Source: Liopterus haemorrhoidalis (Eukaryota; Arthropoda; Insecta; Coleoptera; Dytiscidae). From it: a stretch of 64,000 nucleotides of DNA. Position numbers and translations under genes: made by a program. Location of the stretch: contig OZ020613.1 in NCBI GenBank assembly GCA_963971575.1, positions 48,850,250-48,914,249 on the forward strand. The letters run 5' to 3'. The notes below the pieces were generated by a model. That model was given only the letters and a program-made list of their open reading frames with translations. It did not search any database and was not told where the DNA came from. Shown one piece after another: positions 20,926-33,051 of the stretch (positions within the stretch are counted from its first letter, which is position 1; the number at the start of each line of letters is the position of its first letter).

Positions 20926-21890
20926 TTTAGTTATTTTAATTCAAACAAAATAAAAATCATTAAGAACAAAATAATACAAAGTATAAAAACAAATTCTAAT
21001 AGTTACCTTATCACCTTAAATTAACAATACTAATGACAAAAAATGATAAAAAAATTGATAAAAAATTATAAAAAACAAAATATTAATAATTATAAAAATT
21101 AGGAATTATAAAAAAAGTAACAAATTAAAAAAAAATAAATAAATAAAATTTTAAACTTAAAACTTAAAATTCTAAATTTAAAATTCACAAATTAAAATTA
21201 CAATCTAAAAATTAATAATTATAAATTAAAATTTAAAAATTAGTGAGCATAACTTGATTAATGATTAATAAGATTAATAATGATTGGTTTACCAGTTCAT
21301 TTATGCTTTATTTTGGAAATAAATGGCTTATGTAAACTATATATGGAGTAGTTAAATAAATAAGTGAAATATTTCAACCAAAATATACCCCGTAACCAAA
21401 ATATTCATTCAATCAAAAAGTATATACAACAAAAAAATTGTTTTTTATTATAAAAAATGTTTGTTATACACATTTCTGCTGTTAAGTCAATAATAAGGGA
21501 AATATTTTAAAAGTTTAGCTTAAAGGTCCCCCCCCCCGTAACTATCAAATATTCATCAAAATGAAATAATTTATAAAAGTAAAAAAAAAAATATTTTCTT
21601 AATATAAACTCTTTTCTTATATATTTTGCTGTTGACAATAATTAGGGTCATATAAGTAGATTTTTAGGTTGTCCCCGCGTAACTCTTCAAATATTGAAGC
21701 AAGAAAAAATGAATTTAATAAAAAAGATTTGTTTTATTGCTATAAACAATTTTTGTAAATTATATTTTTCTGTCAATTTAAGTCAATAATAAGAGAGATA
21801 TTTCAAATTTCTCAATAAACAGTTTTAACACCAAAACATCCCCGTAACATAACAATTTTTAAATGTCTTATAGCCTGTTTTCGAATCCCT
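20926..21890. other. Extremely AT-rich spacer
   Basis: More than 900 bp of A/T-dominated low-complexity DNA with a C9 run at 21527-21535. No frame and no structured repeat supported. Confidence 0.6.
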
Positions 21891-21909
21891 GGTTCTACTC
21901 TATCATCAT

Positions 21910-22206
21910 CATTGGCGCGACTGCCCGAAGTGAGCCTAGGCCTCCTGTTTCCACGTTTCATGACCATGTTTTCAATCCATGTAAATTCAGGAGTAATATG
22001 GTCAGTATTACGTCCATATTTTAGCTTACACAGAAAGGCACCTACAGTTTATAGCCGTTTGCGAATGGCTAAGCAGAACCTGTAATTTGTATAAATATTT
22101 TTACACAAATAATTTGACATAAGCAGGAATTGAACTCACGTCCGTGCCCTTGCGTAGCGGACAAATAGCAGGTACCAATTTAACGTTTGCAGCTACAGGC
22201 TTGCTC
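21910..22206 (-). mobile_element. tRNA-derived SINE with 19-bp target duplication
   Basis: The sequence GGTTCTACTCTATCATCAT occurs on both sides (21891-21909 and 22207-22225). On the minus strand the body has a B-box-like GAGTTCAATTCC about 70 bp from its 5' end, preceded by a TGGTACCTGCTA tract, and it ends in CATCATCATTGG-type ATG/ATC repeats. This fits a tRNA-type Pol III SINE about 297 bp long. The perfect duplication points to a recent insertion. Confidence 0.78.
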
Positions 22207-22225
22207 GGTTCTACTCTATCATCAT

Positions 22226-22330
22226 ACCAAATTAATTCAAAATATATCCATTCGTTTTTGCGTGAATCTCAGACAGACAGACAGACAAACATTGATATTT
22301 TTTGTGGATATTGTCTTATAATCATCTGAA
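22226..22330 (+). repeat. RTE-like LINE 3' tail
   Basis: The SINE target reads ACCAAATTAATTCAAAATAT, then CGTTTTTGCGTGAATC, then a CAGA microsatellite and CAAACATTGATA. This order (ACCAAATTtca, TTTTgcGTGAa, AACAAACA) is typical of the 3' UTR of RTE-type LINEs. No coding portion is visible. Confidence 0.5.
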
Positions 22331-22519
22331 ACGTGTAGAATATGAGGCCGAAAAAATAAAAAAAAAACAGATTATAGCCTCCCAATTTTATTAATCTCGT
22401 AGATAATATACATATCATTGATAAATTATGTATCTTAAATAGGAATTAGAATTTATTGTAAGTGACTCAGTTCCTGACTGTGGTCTGATACATATTCAAT
22501 TCACCAAATATAAACAAAT

Positions 22520-22770
22520 GTTTAATTAATGAAAAAATAATTATTTTTTTAAAATCTATTGTGTGGTATCAAAAGAAAGCTCTTAAAATGTAGATTAAAG
22601 AACAAAAATTAGTTTTTTTAAATTCGTTAAAGAGGGTTAAACAAAAATCTGAAACAATTATAAATAATGTACATTGATCTGAGCCGGAAACGTACGAGAG
22701 GAAATTTTGATCAATTTACGGTTTTGGAAAATATTCTAGTTTTGTGTTTTTGACAAAATAAATTATTTTA
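22520..22770 (-). repeat. Interspersed repeat R-A, copy 2
   Basis: This is the minus-strand copy of the 2700-2975 repeat (CGTACGTTTCCGGCTCAGAT, GTTCTTTAATCTACATTTTA, TTTTGATACCACACAATAGA). It abuts repeat R-C at 22774. Confidence 0.6.
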
Positions 22771-22773
22771 CCT

Positions 22774-23118
22774 ACGACTACTGTGGAACTGTCTCATTTC
22801 GATACTGTTAGTTGACAGGAAATTAGCTAAATTTCACATGTTAAACTCATGCGCGCGGAGGCGATGCGGAAATAATAAATTCACCCCAATTCGCATGTGC
22901 AGTGTGCGGGAAAGAATAAAATTTCAGCAATGCGCATGTGCAGTTTCCGAGAATTTTCATTCCCGTACTAGCTGCGGGCGCATTAATGGCTGTTAACCAT
23001 ATTTATATTCTTTTTCTTGATTATTTATTTATTGACAAATAGTAATCGAAGGAAAAGCATAGTGACCAACACGCGCAGAATGAATATTCCGCGCTAGTTG
23101 CATAATACACTATTGATG
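22774..23118 (+). repeat. Interspersed repeat R-C with NRF-1-like sites, copy 1
   Basis: About 345 bp closely matching 63203-63546, starting CCTACGACTACT and ending GCGCTAGTTGCATAATACAC. Two CGCATGTGCAG motifs lie 40-41 bp apart (22892 and 22933), and the surroundings are locally GC-rich in an AT-rich genome. No open frame and no clear inverted ends are visible. Confidence 0.8.
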
Positions 23119-23129
23119 ACATTTTTTAG

Positions 23130-23732
23130 AATTCTGTTGACGTCCTACACTTATTTAATACCTACAAAACCCTGAAATGTGTGAAAATTCACACTTCACA
23201 TCAATATATATATTTTTTTATTTATTTCGGCCACATAACAGGACAAGCCCAATAACAATGTGGCACTATTTACATATAAAAAATTAAATTTAAATTATGC
23301 CAGTGACATAATATTTTATATATCTATACAGAGTATGCAAACAATAGAATCATAAAATACAAATAATACAATATACTTAATTCCAAATCTAGAGAAAAAA
23401 TAATAATATACGTAAATAATAATAAATTAAAATAGGCGAAGATTATGTTTTTTAAATTGATTAATATTTTACAAAAACATATGACAGTTAAATGAAATTT
23501 TATTAAATTGTAAGCAAATACTATTGAGTGTGAAATTGTATGCAGAGTTAGTTTTATTTAGTGGCAAAGAAAAGAACTCGTGATTTCGAGTGCAATGTAA
23601 TGGAGCACGCGTATACTATTCCTTCGGTATTGATTTAAACGCTGCCAATATATAGACACCATTACCCCTTTTTCTGTTTGTTAAATTCACCACAATCCCA
23701 TGATGTTCCATCAACAGTAAAAACTATACTGC
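23130..23732. other. AT-rich region, possibly a LINE 3' end
   Basis: TTTATTTATTTCGGCCACAT at about 23218 looks like the reverse of a LINE 3' tail on the minus strand, and AT-rich DNA follows to 23640. I could not find a convincing coding remnant. 23640-23732 is the 3' flank of gene 2, similar to 7870-7968 in gene 1. Confidence 0.35.
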
Positions 23733-24661
23733 TCATTTCAATGGTTTTTTTCGACAATATATTTGCTTGTGTTTAACAAGAGTTGACGACCTTGAAAATC
23801 CCTTATTACATTGTTCACATTTGAAAGGTTTCTTTTCAGAATGTGCTTGTTTGTGTCTAATGAATGACGACGACACTGTAAATGATTTATTACATTGCTC
23901 ACATTTGAACGGTTTCTTTCCAGTATGTGTTATTTTGTGTCTTCTGAAAGATGATGCATCTGTGAATGCTTTATTACATTGTTCACATTTGAATGGCTTC
24001 ACACCAGAATGTGTTCGTTTGTGTATATCGAGAGAATCTGACTGAGTATATGATTTATCACACTGTTCACATTTGAATGGTTTTTCACCAGTATGCATTC
24101 GTTTGTGTCTAATGAGATGTGCTGACTGTGCAAATGTTTTATTGCATTCATCACATTTAAATGGTTTCTCCCCAGTATGTATTCGTTTGTGAGCAAAAAG
24201 ATTTGCTGACTGTGCAAATGCTTTATCACACTCATCACATTTGTATGGTTTTTCACCAGAATGTATTCGTATGTGACTAACGAGAGAGTTCTTCTGTGAA
24301 AATGCTTTATGACACTGATCACATTTGAATGGTTTCTCGCCAGAATGCTTTCGTTTGTGACTAAAGAGAGCATTTTTGAGTGAAAATGATTTATCACACT
24401 GATCACATTTGAATGGTTTCTCCCCAGAATGAATTCGCTTGTGTCTAATGAGAGTTACTGAGTGTGAAAATATTTTGTTACAGTGATCACATTTAAATGG
24501 ATTCTCTTCAGAATGCAGTCGTTTATGTTCAGCAAGATAACTATATCGAGCAAAAATCCTCTTACATATATCACATTCATATGATTTTCCTTTATATTTA
24601 AACTTCTCGATAGTCTTTGACTCACAGTTCTCATCTGAATTATTGGAAGATGTTTCAATAT
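23733..24661 (-). CDS. Finger exon of gene 2, last finger missing a zinc ligand
   Basis: It holds ten fingers at 84-nt spacing, nearly the same as gene 1 in order and helix residues (QSANL, QSAHL, QSDSL, DASSF, VSSSF, RSSTL). Several helix positions differ from gene 1 (V to A in finger 6, S to A in finger 8). Finger 10 reads LVKHKQIY: the final histidine is tyrosine, so this finger probably cannot hold zinc normally. The last linker/tail is CRKKPLK where gene 1 has SGDKSLKC. Confidence 0.9.
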
Positions 24662-27600
24662 CTGCAAAATAAATGGTTTAATTAATATGACTAAAATAAA
24701 TTAGTTCGCATGCGAAACCAGTTATCTCTACTTTTCTTCCAAATTTATGACTCGCATGTTTTCTTATCGTTTCTGTAAGATCTATCCATTAGTGCATATA
24801 ATTCTGAGAATTTCGATTTTATCATGCCTAAATCGCTGGTTTAATTGTATACATGGTAACAAAAGTGGGTAAATTCTAATTTGGAACCAGAATTGGTTGT
24901 ACGTATTTTGGATTTCAGTAGTTATGCATGTGACATATGAGCGTATTGATAGTTTTGTTGTGAAAATTATTTAAAAAACAATATTTTCGTAATGAAGTTA
25001 AAAAGGAATAAATTTCGTAAAAATTAAAGGAACATATATCTTAGTCAAAAGAATTTCTATGCAAAAAATAAGATACAAAGATGGTAAGATCGGTGTGAAA
25101 GTAACAAACTTTGGATGTTACCGCTTCATAACAACGAAAGAAATACCACCAAATTTTATGGAACAGAAAATGTGATATATTTTGCACCATGCGACGGCAA
25201 AATTCAACTGCAGCCGATATCCCTTCGTTATGAGATTCCAGAAAAAAATATGTCTAAAAGTGAGATCAATGTGAAGATCTATATTGGCATAAAACATTGG
25301 TAACCTACCTTTCCCTCTTATATTTAACAAATTTAGCTACCAACCCAAATATTCCAGCATATCAACAAACATTTAATATCAACATTAACCAGCCTAAATC
25401 AAAAATGATACCCCGCTATTTAAAAGTATTAACCAACAACTCCTCAACATAACACTTCCATCCATAACCAAACAAAACGAAATTAAATATCCAACCTGGA
25501 CCCTCAAAAAACCTCACTATGACCTTTTCCTAACTGAATTTTCAATATCTACCACTAATCCTCTCATATATTAAAATTCCTATTAATGTATCATACATAA
25601 CACCGATCAATTCAATGGCATATTGACTGATGGATCAAAATTAGCAGAGAAAACCGGAGTAGGGATTCTGGTCGTATTATCCATTCTTAACATATCCAAA
25701 TTTATCATCCATTCCCATTAGTTGTACTCAAACCATCCAGAAACCATATCCAAAAAAATATAATAGTACCAAATATCTGTATATTTACCTATTGCAATGC
25801 CTATTATATGTACATACATGAAGTGTCTATATTCTATTAGCCAAATAAAAATTAATGGCATAAAAAAAAAAAATAAAATAACGAATTAAAAATATTTGGA
25901 AAAATATTACTCGCAAATAGTATCAAAGCCTCTGAAATACTATGACTAAAAGATTTTTAAAGCAAAGGGCGACGTAACACAGTTTTACTTTAAAATTGGA
26001 TTTTAAGGACAAGTCGTACGAAATTGATTGTTTTTGTACTAATAATTTACTTTGTTTGATTAAGCTACAAATGTTGCAAATTATTATTATTATTATTTTT
26101 TATTCACGTTTTAAAGACCAATAAATATATGTTATTTTGCTGTAAATATGTTTTTTTTTTTTTGTTTCTTTACCATTATTATGCACCAAAATTTGAAAAT
26201 AAGTCTATTATCATTTTTAGAAGCGTACGAATTTAAGTGTGCTTGGGCTCATAATATAGGCTCATCAGCATCAATTAAACTATTAATACTTACCACTGTT
26301 TGAGACAGCCGCACTCTCCAATTCATCTTCAAATTCATTGTTGTCCACAGGTTCAGACTTAATGTATATTTCCTCTATTTTGGTATCATCGTGGTAAACC
26401 TCTTCTACAACTTCATCGTTGATCTCTGAAATAACACATTATAGTTAAATACAAATTAATTGCTTACGGTAAAAAACAAATCTTTCCTACAATACTGGTC
26501 AAAAAATGTCATGTGGATGCCAAATTTACATTCTCTAAAACCATCCATTTGGACAGTTTCTACAGTATAAAACTAGTTTCATAAAGATGTAAAAAAACAT
26601 TTGCGGTTCCAAACACAAGTCGAGACTGAGGAGATTGCCTATAAATATCAGTCAAGCAACTTTTCAAAATTTTGATAACATACCAATCGAAAATTAGGAC
26701 TAGGTAATCAGCTCATATTGATGGGACTGCAGAAGATCAAAATATCACTAAGCATTGGAGAGGGCTACTCCTAAAGGGCACAGTGTGGTGTATAGCAATG
26801 TGTTTGTTTATGTCTCTGACCTAGTATCTGAGGAAGATTGTCTCAACACATATGTAACCGTGCAAAAATCTGTAAATATGCTGAAACGTGGCAAATCCGC
26901 AAGTTCTAACAGTCTGCGGGAGGGAGGAGGGTATATCATACATTCTTCTCATTAGTTACATATTATACTCCCGAGTTCTACATTCATGATGTTCCGTGGA
27001 TAAGACGGATTTTGTTCCAGTTGCGACAGGCAAAAGCGACACAGTAGCACTAAGTACGAACCCCTTTGCCATAGCCACAGTACAAAGATATTTGAAAAAA
27101 TATTGCTGTCTAAATATGCTGTAACGAATCACGTACATCGCTCAGAAAATACGAGTTAATAAATCGCCCTCCGTACTTTTGACACTTTGGGAATATTATA
27201 GATTATAAAATATTTTTACCCCAAAGTATCACGGTTTAAATTACAAATTACAAAAATAGTAAAATACAAAGTAAAAAGTAAAAATGTTTTTGTATTGTTC
27301 AAAATATCCTTGCTAAGTTCAAGATTTATGTTCCATTAGTCTCATAGATTTAACACCGACTTTTCTTGGAATATTTTTAAAAGTTTCATTCCACGAAACG
27401 CCATCCTAACGCCTATATATACTGTCTTTACTGAAGATGGGATCAAATCTATTCGTTTCAGTTTGTGAATAACAAACGGGCATTCCTGTAATCTTGGAAG
27501 AACTTCTGTGTTAACTATGTAGTGATCTACTTGATTTTTTACTAATCTAATCTCATAGATTTTTGTTCTTTTAAACATGTATACATGATTTTAAGTGTGA

Positions 27601-28634
27601 ACTGAAGACATGAATGTAAAACTGATGATTTAGACCTCCCCCCACCATAGCGTTCTCTAGGAGGACAGGGACGAACTTGGAATCCTCACTAAATCCTCTC
27701 TCAGATTATTTTAACTCCTTGCGAAGAAACATTCGTGACAGTTGACAAAAATTCGTTTTTATATATATGATTAAGATATAAATTGTATTGTCCAGAAAAA
27801 AATAACATACAGATTAAATTTGAATCGCCCTCATATGTAAGAGTTTCTTGGTTTTACTGATGAGACGATAAGGAAATCAACGGTTTACTGTGATATGAAC
27901 CCACACATTGTTCTGAGCTAAGAAGATTTCACATCGTTTAGTAAACTTTTAGACTCTATTCTACGTAGCAAAGACATGCTGAAAATTGATATTCCAAAAG
28001 AGTTACATGATAATATGAAAATAAATTTTATTAAAAAAACATTTAAAACATTAGTACCCGGATGCATAAAAGTCTTAAAACTAGATTTAAAGCGAAAACT
28101 CAATGTAAAACTCAAAATTGCCTAGCAACACATTGCAGTTTTTTAGGTTTTACGAGTTTTAATTTATATCTAGTTTTAAAACTTTTATGTAATAAGGCAG
28201 TGATATTAGGCAAGTGATATTACGAGCATCTGTTAAGCTCTACTTACCAATTTTTTTATTAGAGGAAATCTTCACTTCATCTTTAAATTCACTAGTGTCC
28301 ACAGGTTCAGATTTGATGAAGATCTCAGTGTTGATGTTTTGATGTACGTTGTCTGTAATTACATCTCTGATTTCTGCAATAAATACATCATGAATAAAAA
28401 TAGATTAAGTAATAACTTAGTGTAAAAAATATATTACTTAAGATGTTCATCAAATATTCATTATTGAAGTTCAATTGAATTAAATTATGACAACAAATTA
28501 AAAAGTATTAAATGTCCTCGTTACTTACCATTCTTCCATTCAGTCTTGTGCTCTATTTCAGTCTTCACTTCATGTTCAACATTAACTTTATATTCTGTCT
28601 TAATGTCAGAATTTTCATCATTATACGTATTCAT
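23733..28634 (-). CDS. C2H2 zinc-finger gene 2 (four exons, 430 aa)
   Basis: The model joins 28634-28529, 28373-28248, 26425-26294 and 24661-23733. Every junction is GT-AG and phase 1, and the frame is open. Exon 1 (MNTYNDENSDIKTEY) lacks nine codons present in gene 1. Exons 2 and 3 match gene 1 in length exactly (126 and 132 nt) and carry FIKSEPVD and YIKSEPVD. The terminal exon encodes ten fingers. Sequence similarity to gene 1 continues through introns and about 200 bp upstream of the ATG, so this is a segmental duplicate of a 5-kb unit; gene 1 is longer only because of later insertions. The likely role is the same type of sumoylated DNA-binding regulator. Confidence 0.85.
25330..25861 (+). 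pseudogene. LINE RNase H-region remnant with poly-A tail
   Basis: A decayed plus-strand frame reads WTLKKPHYDLF, then NGILTDGSKLAEKTGVGI, which matches the first RNase H motif of LINE proteins (TDGSK---G-G). It ends in a 12-A run at 25861. It lies in intron 3 of gene 2 immediately before the Tc1 tail, and gene 1 has no counterpart, so it inserted after the gene duplication. Confidence 0.65.
25862..26000 (+). pseudogene. Tc1-like transposase C-terminal tail in gene 2
   Basis: ITNYEL-type AT DNA gives way to a broken frame with IWKNI and KAKGDVT, homologous to 9535-9650 in gene 1 at the nucleotide level (AATATTTGGAAAAATATTA in both). It is an ancestral insertion shared by both introns. Confidence 0.65.
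26760..27800. other. Gene 2-specific intron insert, unclassified
   Basis: The flanks (26430-26755 and 27820-28247) align with the intron of gene 1, but this kilobase does not. Short open frames at 26755-26955 and 27342-27578 (VDHYIVNTEVLPRLQ) show no motif I can name. I could not define terminal repeats. Confidence 0.4.
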
Positions 28635-28736
28635 TCCAGAAACAAAATCCTTTCAACAATTTATAAAAATTTCCAAGAATCTAGATAAGCAAAATGTAAT
28701 GTAATTAAAATTTCTGCTCCAACTATTTTTATTGGA

Positions 28737-28765
28737 TTCAGTATATAGCAGTCCGTGCGGTTCAT
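28737..28765 (-). promoter_or_regulatory. Putative core promoter of zinc-finger gene 2
   Basis: The conserved minus-strand block GCACGGACTGCTATATACTG lies about 105 bp upstream of the ATG, as in genes 1 and 3. A paralogous flank continues about 100 bp further upstream, to near 28860. Confidence 0.5.
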
Positions 28766-29086
28766 TGTACTACTTTGTAATGTAGAACTTAATTTATGGA
28801 TCTTGTAATTATTTTATGGTTCGAATTTAAGATAAAAAAACTATGCAATGGCAAAATGAATAAATTACACTGCCTCTCAGAAAAAAATAATGCTTCTATT
28901 TTTTATTTCAAATTAATAGATCAGTCTACGGTGTAGTAATTATTAGGAGGAAGTCACCGCTATTGAGAAGTGACATTACCGTTGGAGGCGCTGTAATACA
29001 AGGCAATATGGCTGAATTGTCTAGTATTCAGCTGTGAATATGCTAACAGGGAACAGGTTAATTTAAGCACAGTACATTTTTATTTT

Positions 29087-30898
29087 ATGAAAATGCGAGT
29101 AAAAATTTGCGATATTTTTGAATTTCTAAGCGCTACACATGTGTCAAGGTGTATAACAGAAGGTGGGCATCAAATTACAGTATTTAAAGGTTTATTTCAG
29201 TATATTTATTGAAGTGTAATTTGTAGGTGAGCAGGTGTTAAATGCGGGACACATAATTTTATGTGGTAAATTAGAAGCTGAGTGTCAACTATTTGAATTT
29301 ACAATATATGCAAACTGTTTGCAAACAAGTGCATTATCTTCAGTGCCTCATGAAATAAAATTAGTGTTAGTTGGACAGGAGCAACTTAAAGTTAAATCTG
29401 CAACTTGTACCTGTAAGGCAGGTGCAAGCAACAAGTGCAAGCATATTAGTGCAGTTTTATTTTTCTGCAACAGGTTGTATTTGTATAATAAAAAGTATAT
29501 ATTAATAAATCAGATCAATTATAATGCCAATTTAATTTCATAATTTTAGTAGCCAAATCAGGTAAAACAATATGTATTGATCTTTTTCTACTGCATGTTA
29601 CAGGCATAACTTTGCTTTGCTTGATTGGTGACTCGAGATGAGTAGCGTAAGTCACTGACTAGTATGGCTGTCAGCAATATTGGTAAATTGATGCGAGCTT
29701 GATCTTAGTATCTAACAGTTAGATTCTAACTTATCAATCTTATATGAATGCGCTTGCAATAATATCTTTCGTGATTATTTTATTATTTACATATTGTGTA
29801 CGTGTTGGACATTGTTTGTTGTTTTTTTTTTTGTTTTCTTGCAGGAATGATATCAATGAATTAGAAAAAATTTCATCAACTGATATCCAATGTTGGTGGA
29901 AAAAAAGAAAGAACACGGTCGTTGAAACGTATAAACCAACTCCTGTTTCAAAATATCAATGCCTTGAAGAAAAATTTCAAACGAAGAAAAAAATTACTAA
30001 TCTGAATCCAACTAATGTCATTAATAAATTATTACAAGCTGCACCAGATTCAGAATTAAGCAAGCATCTACGCGGACGCCATGAATTGCACCACGCATCA
30101 ATTGAAAAAACAAATTTAGTTTCAGTCAACACCAACTTTTTAAAATCTCTTTTTCAAAATTCTATCTGTAGTCCTGTTTATACAGCACTAATGAATTATA
30201 ATTTAAATCTGAATGATTGTTGTAAAAATACCTACCTTAAATTGTTTGATAATAATAAACCAGAAAACATCTTCGTAAGCACAATAGAAAATAAAAGTAT
30301 TTGGCATAATTGTAGGCAATTTAGAGTTACTGGTAGTAGGATTTATGAATTATATACATATATAAATAATGCAAATCCAGATTGGGATACAAAAATAAAA
30401 AAATATTTTTGGCCTAAGGGCTTTACAAATAAATTTGTCGAACATGGGAGTAAATTTGAAGATCTACCTAGATCTACTTACTCAGTACAAACAGGAAATA
30501 TTGTTTTTAAATGCGGTTTGGTTACGCATGACTTAGAGCACTGGCTTGGATTTTCTCCCGATGGATTAATTTTTGAGAACAACTTACCAGTGAAATTATT
30601 AGAAATAAAATGCCCTTATGATGGCAAATTTCATAATGCTGCTACAGTAAAATCCGCTTTACCATATTTAGATAGTGAAGGAAATTTAAAAAGAAGGCAC
30701 AAGTATTTTGCACAAATACAAATGGGAATGGGAATGTTAAATGTATCTTCAACTGATTTTGTCATTTTTTCTTCTTTCGACCAGTCAATTGAAATTATAA
30801 ATGTAAAATACGATTCTGAATTTACAGATGATTTGTTAACTTCTGTGCAAAGTTTATATTTTCAAAAAATGATTCTTGAGGTTTGCAAAAATAAATAA
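29087..30898 (+). CDS. SWIM-YqaJ-like exonuclease of the ISL2EU element (458 aa)
   Basis: The model joins 29087-29162, 29227-29473 and 29845-30898, with GT-AG introns and an open frame. Residues 86-98 form a SWIM zinc finger (C-T-C then CKH). Residues about 270-405 match the lambda-exonuclease/YqaJ nuclease fold: RVTGSRIYEL, HGSKFE (Glu about 313), GFSPDGL (Asp about 347), LLEIKCP (Glu 361, Lys 363) and AQIQMGM. The usual active-site residues are all present. A basic, Gln/Lys-rich linker lies between the two domains. The role in transposition is not known; end processing or replication-linked repair is a reasonable guess. The copy A fragment supports the exon boundaries. Confidence 0.88.
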
Positions 30899-31641
30899 TT
30901 TCGTTTACTTGTGGTTATTTGTGTACAATAATATTTATTTTCAAACATAAAATTACAATTTACATATCTATGGGTTGTCAAAATTGTTGTGTACATATCT
31001 GGACATCAATATGATCTATTCTAAAATATCAATTATAATATTACTAATTAATATAATAATGTTACATATCCTAATGTATGGTTAATAACAAGTTTTTTTT
31101 TTTTTTTGCTGCTTTCTGTATTTTGTTTCAAATTAAACCTCCTCGTAGACTGACACCTTGACGTGGTGAGGAGGCTGAAGGAATCCTGTCTTAATGGATT
31201 CTGAACTAAGATCAGTCGTATATTTCTAAATTTAAAAAATCTTTATACATAAAATCGACCCTCAAAATTCGAATTATTTAGTGTTCGAACAACTTAAAAC
31301 GTGAACAAAAAATACAAGGAAAATCTGGTCTTGAATTCGAACAAAAATTAGAGAGATGAACAAACAATAACATGGATTTATTCACCTTGATTATTATGCA
31401 ATAATTTTTATGTATGTACTACTATAAATAAAGACATTCAATTATTGAAATCGACAAATTTGAAAATCAACCAACTTCGAAATAAAAATATATAAATATT
31501 AAATAAAAAAAAATTAAATCTATTTATAAAAACCCAGCATCGGTGATGATAGGTGCAGATATATTTACAATACCACAAATGGTCACAAAAATATCATCAC
31601 AATACGAGGCTAGTACCCATGGTAATTTTCCATTTAAAATT

Positions 31642-33051
31642 TTAAGTTTTTATCCTAGCATTACTTCTTTCAATGTGAACACGTGCTGCAGCAATTTTGC
31701 GTGTTAATTCAGCTTCTTCTTGACTAAATTGTTTAGACTTACGTAAAAATGGAGGTCTAATTAATTTTATTTTATGTTTTGTTGTTATATTATCTATAAG
31801 AAAACCTTTATCTACCATTATAGCATCAGAAGGACTTAATTTGTTTATTATATTTGACTGTTCAAATATCGCTTTATCAGATGATCGTCCACCATATCCT
31901 TCACTAACAAAAGTAATCAGCCCAGAAGGCGCAACGCCAGTCATATACTTGATGGTGTGACTACCTTTGTAGTGAGAATAGGTTCTAATTCTGCAGCATA
32001 AACAAGACGGTTTTTGCACATGTATTTCCGTGCAATCTAAAATAACTCGCACATCTGAGAATGATTCCTTGAAACATTTTGGCAAATTTCTCAAAATATT
32101 ATCTCGGGTAGGGAAATAAATGGCATATTTTAACACTGCAGCTAGCTCCTGTATAATATTTTGAAAAATTCGCCGGCATGTTACAGGTGTCACATTAAAA
32201 AGAATTGCTAACATACTGTAGCTCAAGTCTTGTTTCAGTTTCAGCAACGTTAAAACTACCTTATCTTTTAATGTAATTCCACTAGTGGTTCTTTCATTAT
32301 TATGTAATTCTAACAACTGGCTCACTAACATGTCTAAGATTTTCATATTAGGCACACCTGTAGCTGTAGAAACTTGTTTGTCGGTTAATAATTTGAAGAA
32401 AAATGGTGATCGCAAATCACCACTGGAAACTTGAACTGATACATTTTTTGTTTTTTCTAAATCAGGGGGTATACCCAGAGATAATAAAATATCTGCAGCC
32501 TCATATTCTTCAGGTACACGCTCCAAGTTTGCACTCGTACTAGGAATAGGGTCTTCTGGTAAAACTTGTTTAGTTACATATGAACGTTTCAACAAATTTC
32601 TTTTTCTTATTTCTTCAAATTTGTTATCTCTACTACAGATTGGCAAATTCATCGATGGAACAGCTGTCCTCTTCAATCTTTTGATTTTAGTTGGATAATC
32701 TACACATAAAATTATAGTTATAAACAGTGTAACAAACCTAACCTATTTTGAAAGCTTATTTAAATAATTAATATACATACCTGGAAGAGAATAATCATCT
32801 CGCGAAAAATGCAATGAACAGACTCGCATAGCATCAGTTACTTTTTTGCCGTAACCCAAAACATATTCCCACGCTTTCCTCCTGTCCATAACCAAATCAT
32901 TTCCCAATCTGGACTTAATATTAACTTTCACTCCATTTTTCTTAGGAAATGAAAAAAAACTAAGATGCCTATCTTTGTCCTGTCTTGAATGACAGCCAAA
33001 AACACTACAATTTGTTCTACTTTTATAGTTTTTTACAACTTCTATCGACAT
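31642..33051 (-). pseudogene. THAP-DDE transposase of the ISL2EU element, C-terminal frameshift
   Basis: The model joins 33051-32781 (THAP exon) and 32699-31642, giving 442 aa before a stop. Residues 14-80 form a THAP finger (CSVFGCHSRQ, FFSFPKK, CSLHF). A helix-turn-helix region follows at about 230-278 (LKDKVVLTLLKLKQDLSY). Then comes a DDE_4-type core: VILDCTEIHV (Asp 312), IMVDKGFL (Asp 387) and HIERSNARIK (Glu 434). The frame ends at KT-stop, but the next phase continues with about 40 residues of typical family tail (LNGKLPWVLA), so a small indel near 31644 removed the C-terminus. The catalytic triad is intact; activity is doubtful but not excluded. Confidence 0.85.

Noticed and set aside
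14911..22290. CTGT/CAGA tandem runs as CRISPR-like arrays
   Set aside because: Simple microsatellites without spacers; the genome is eukaryotic.
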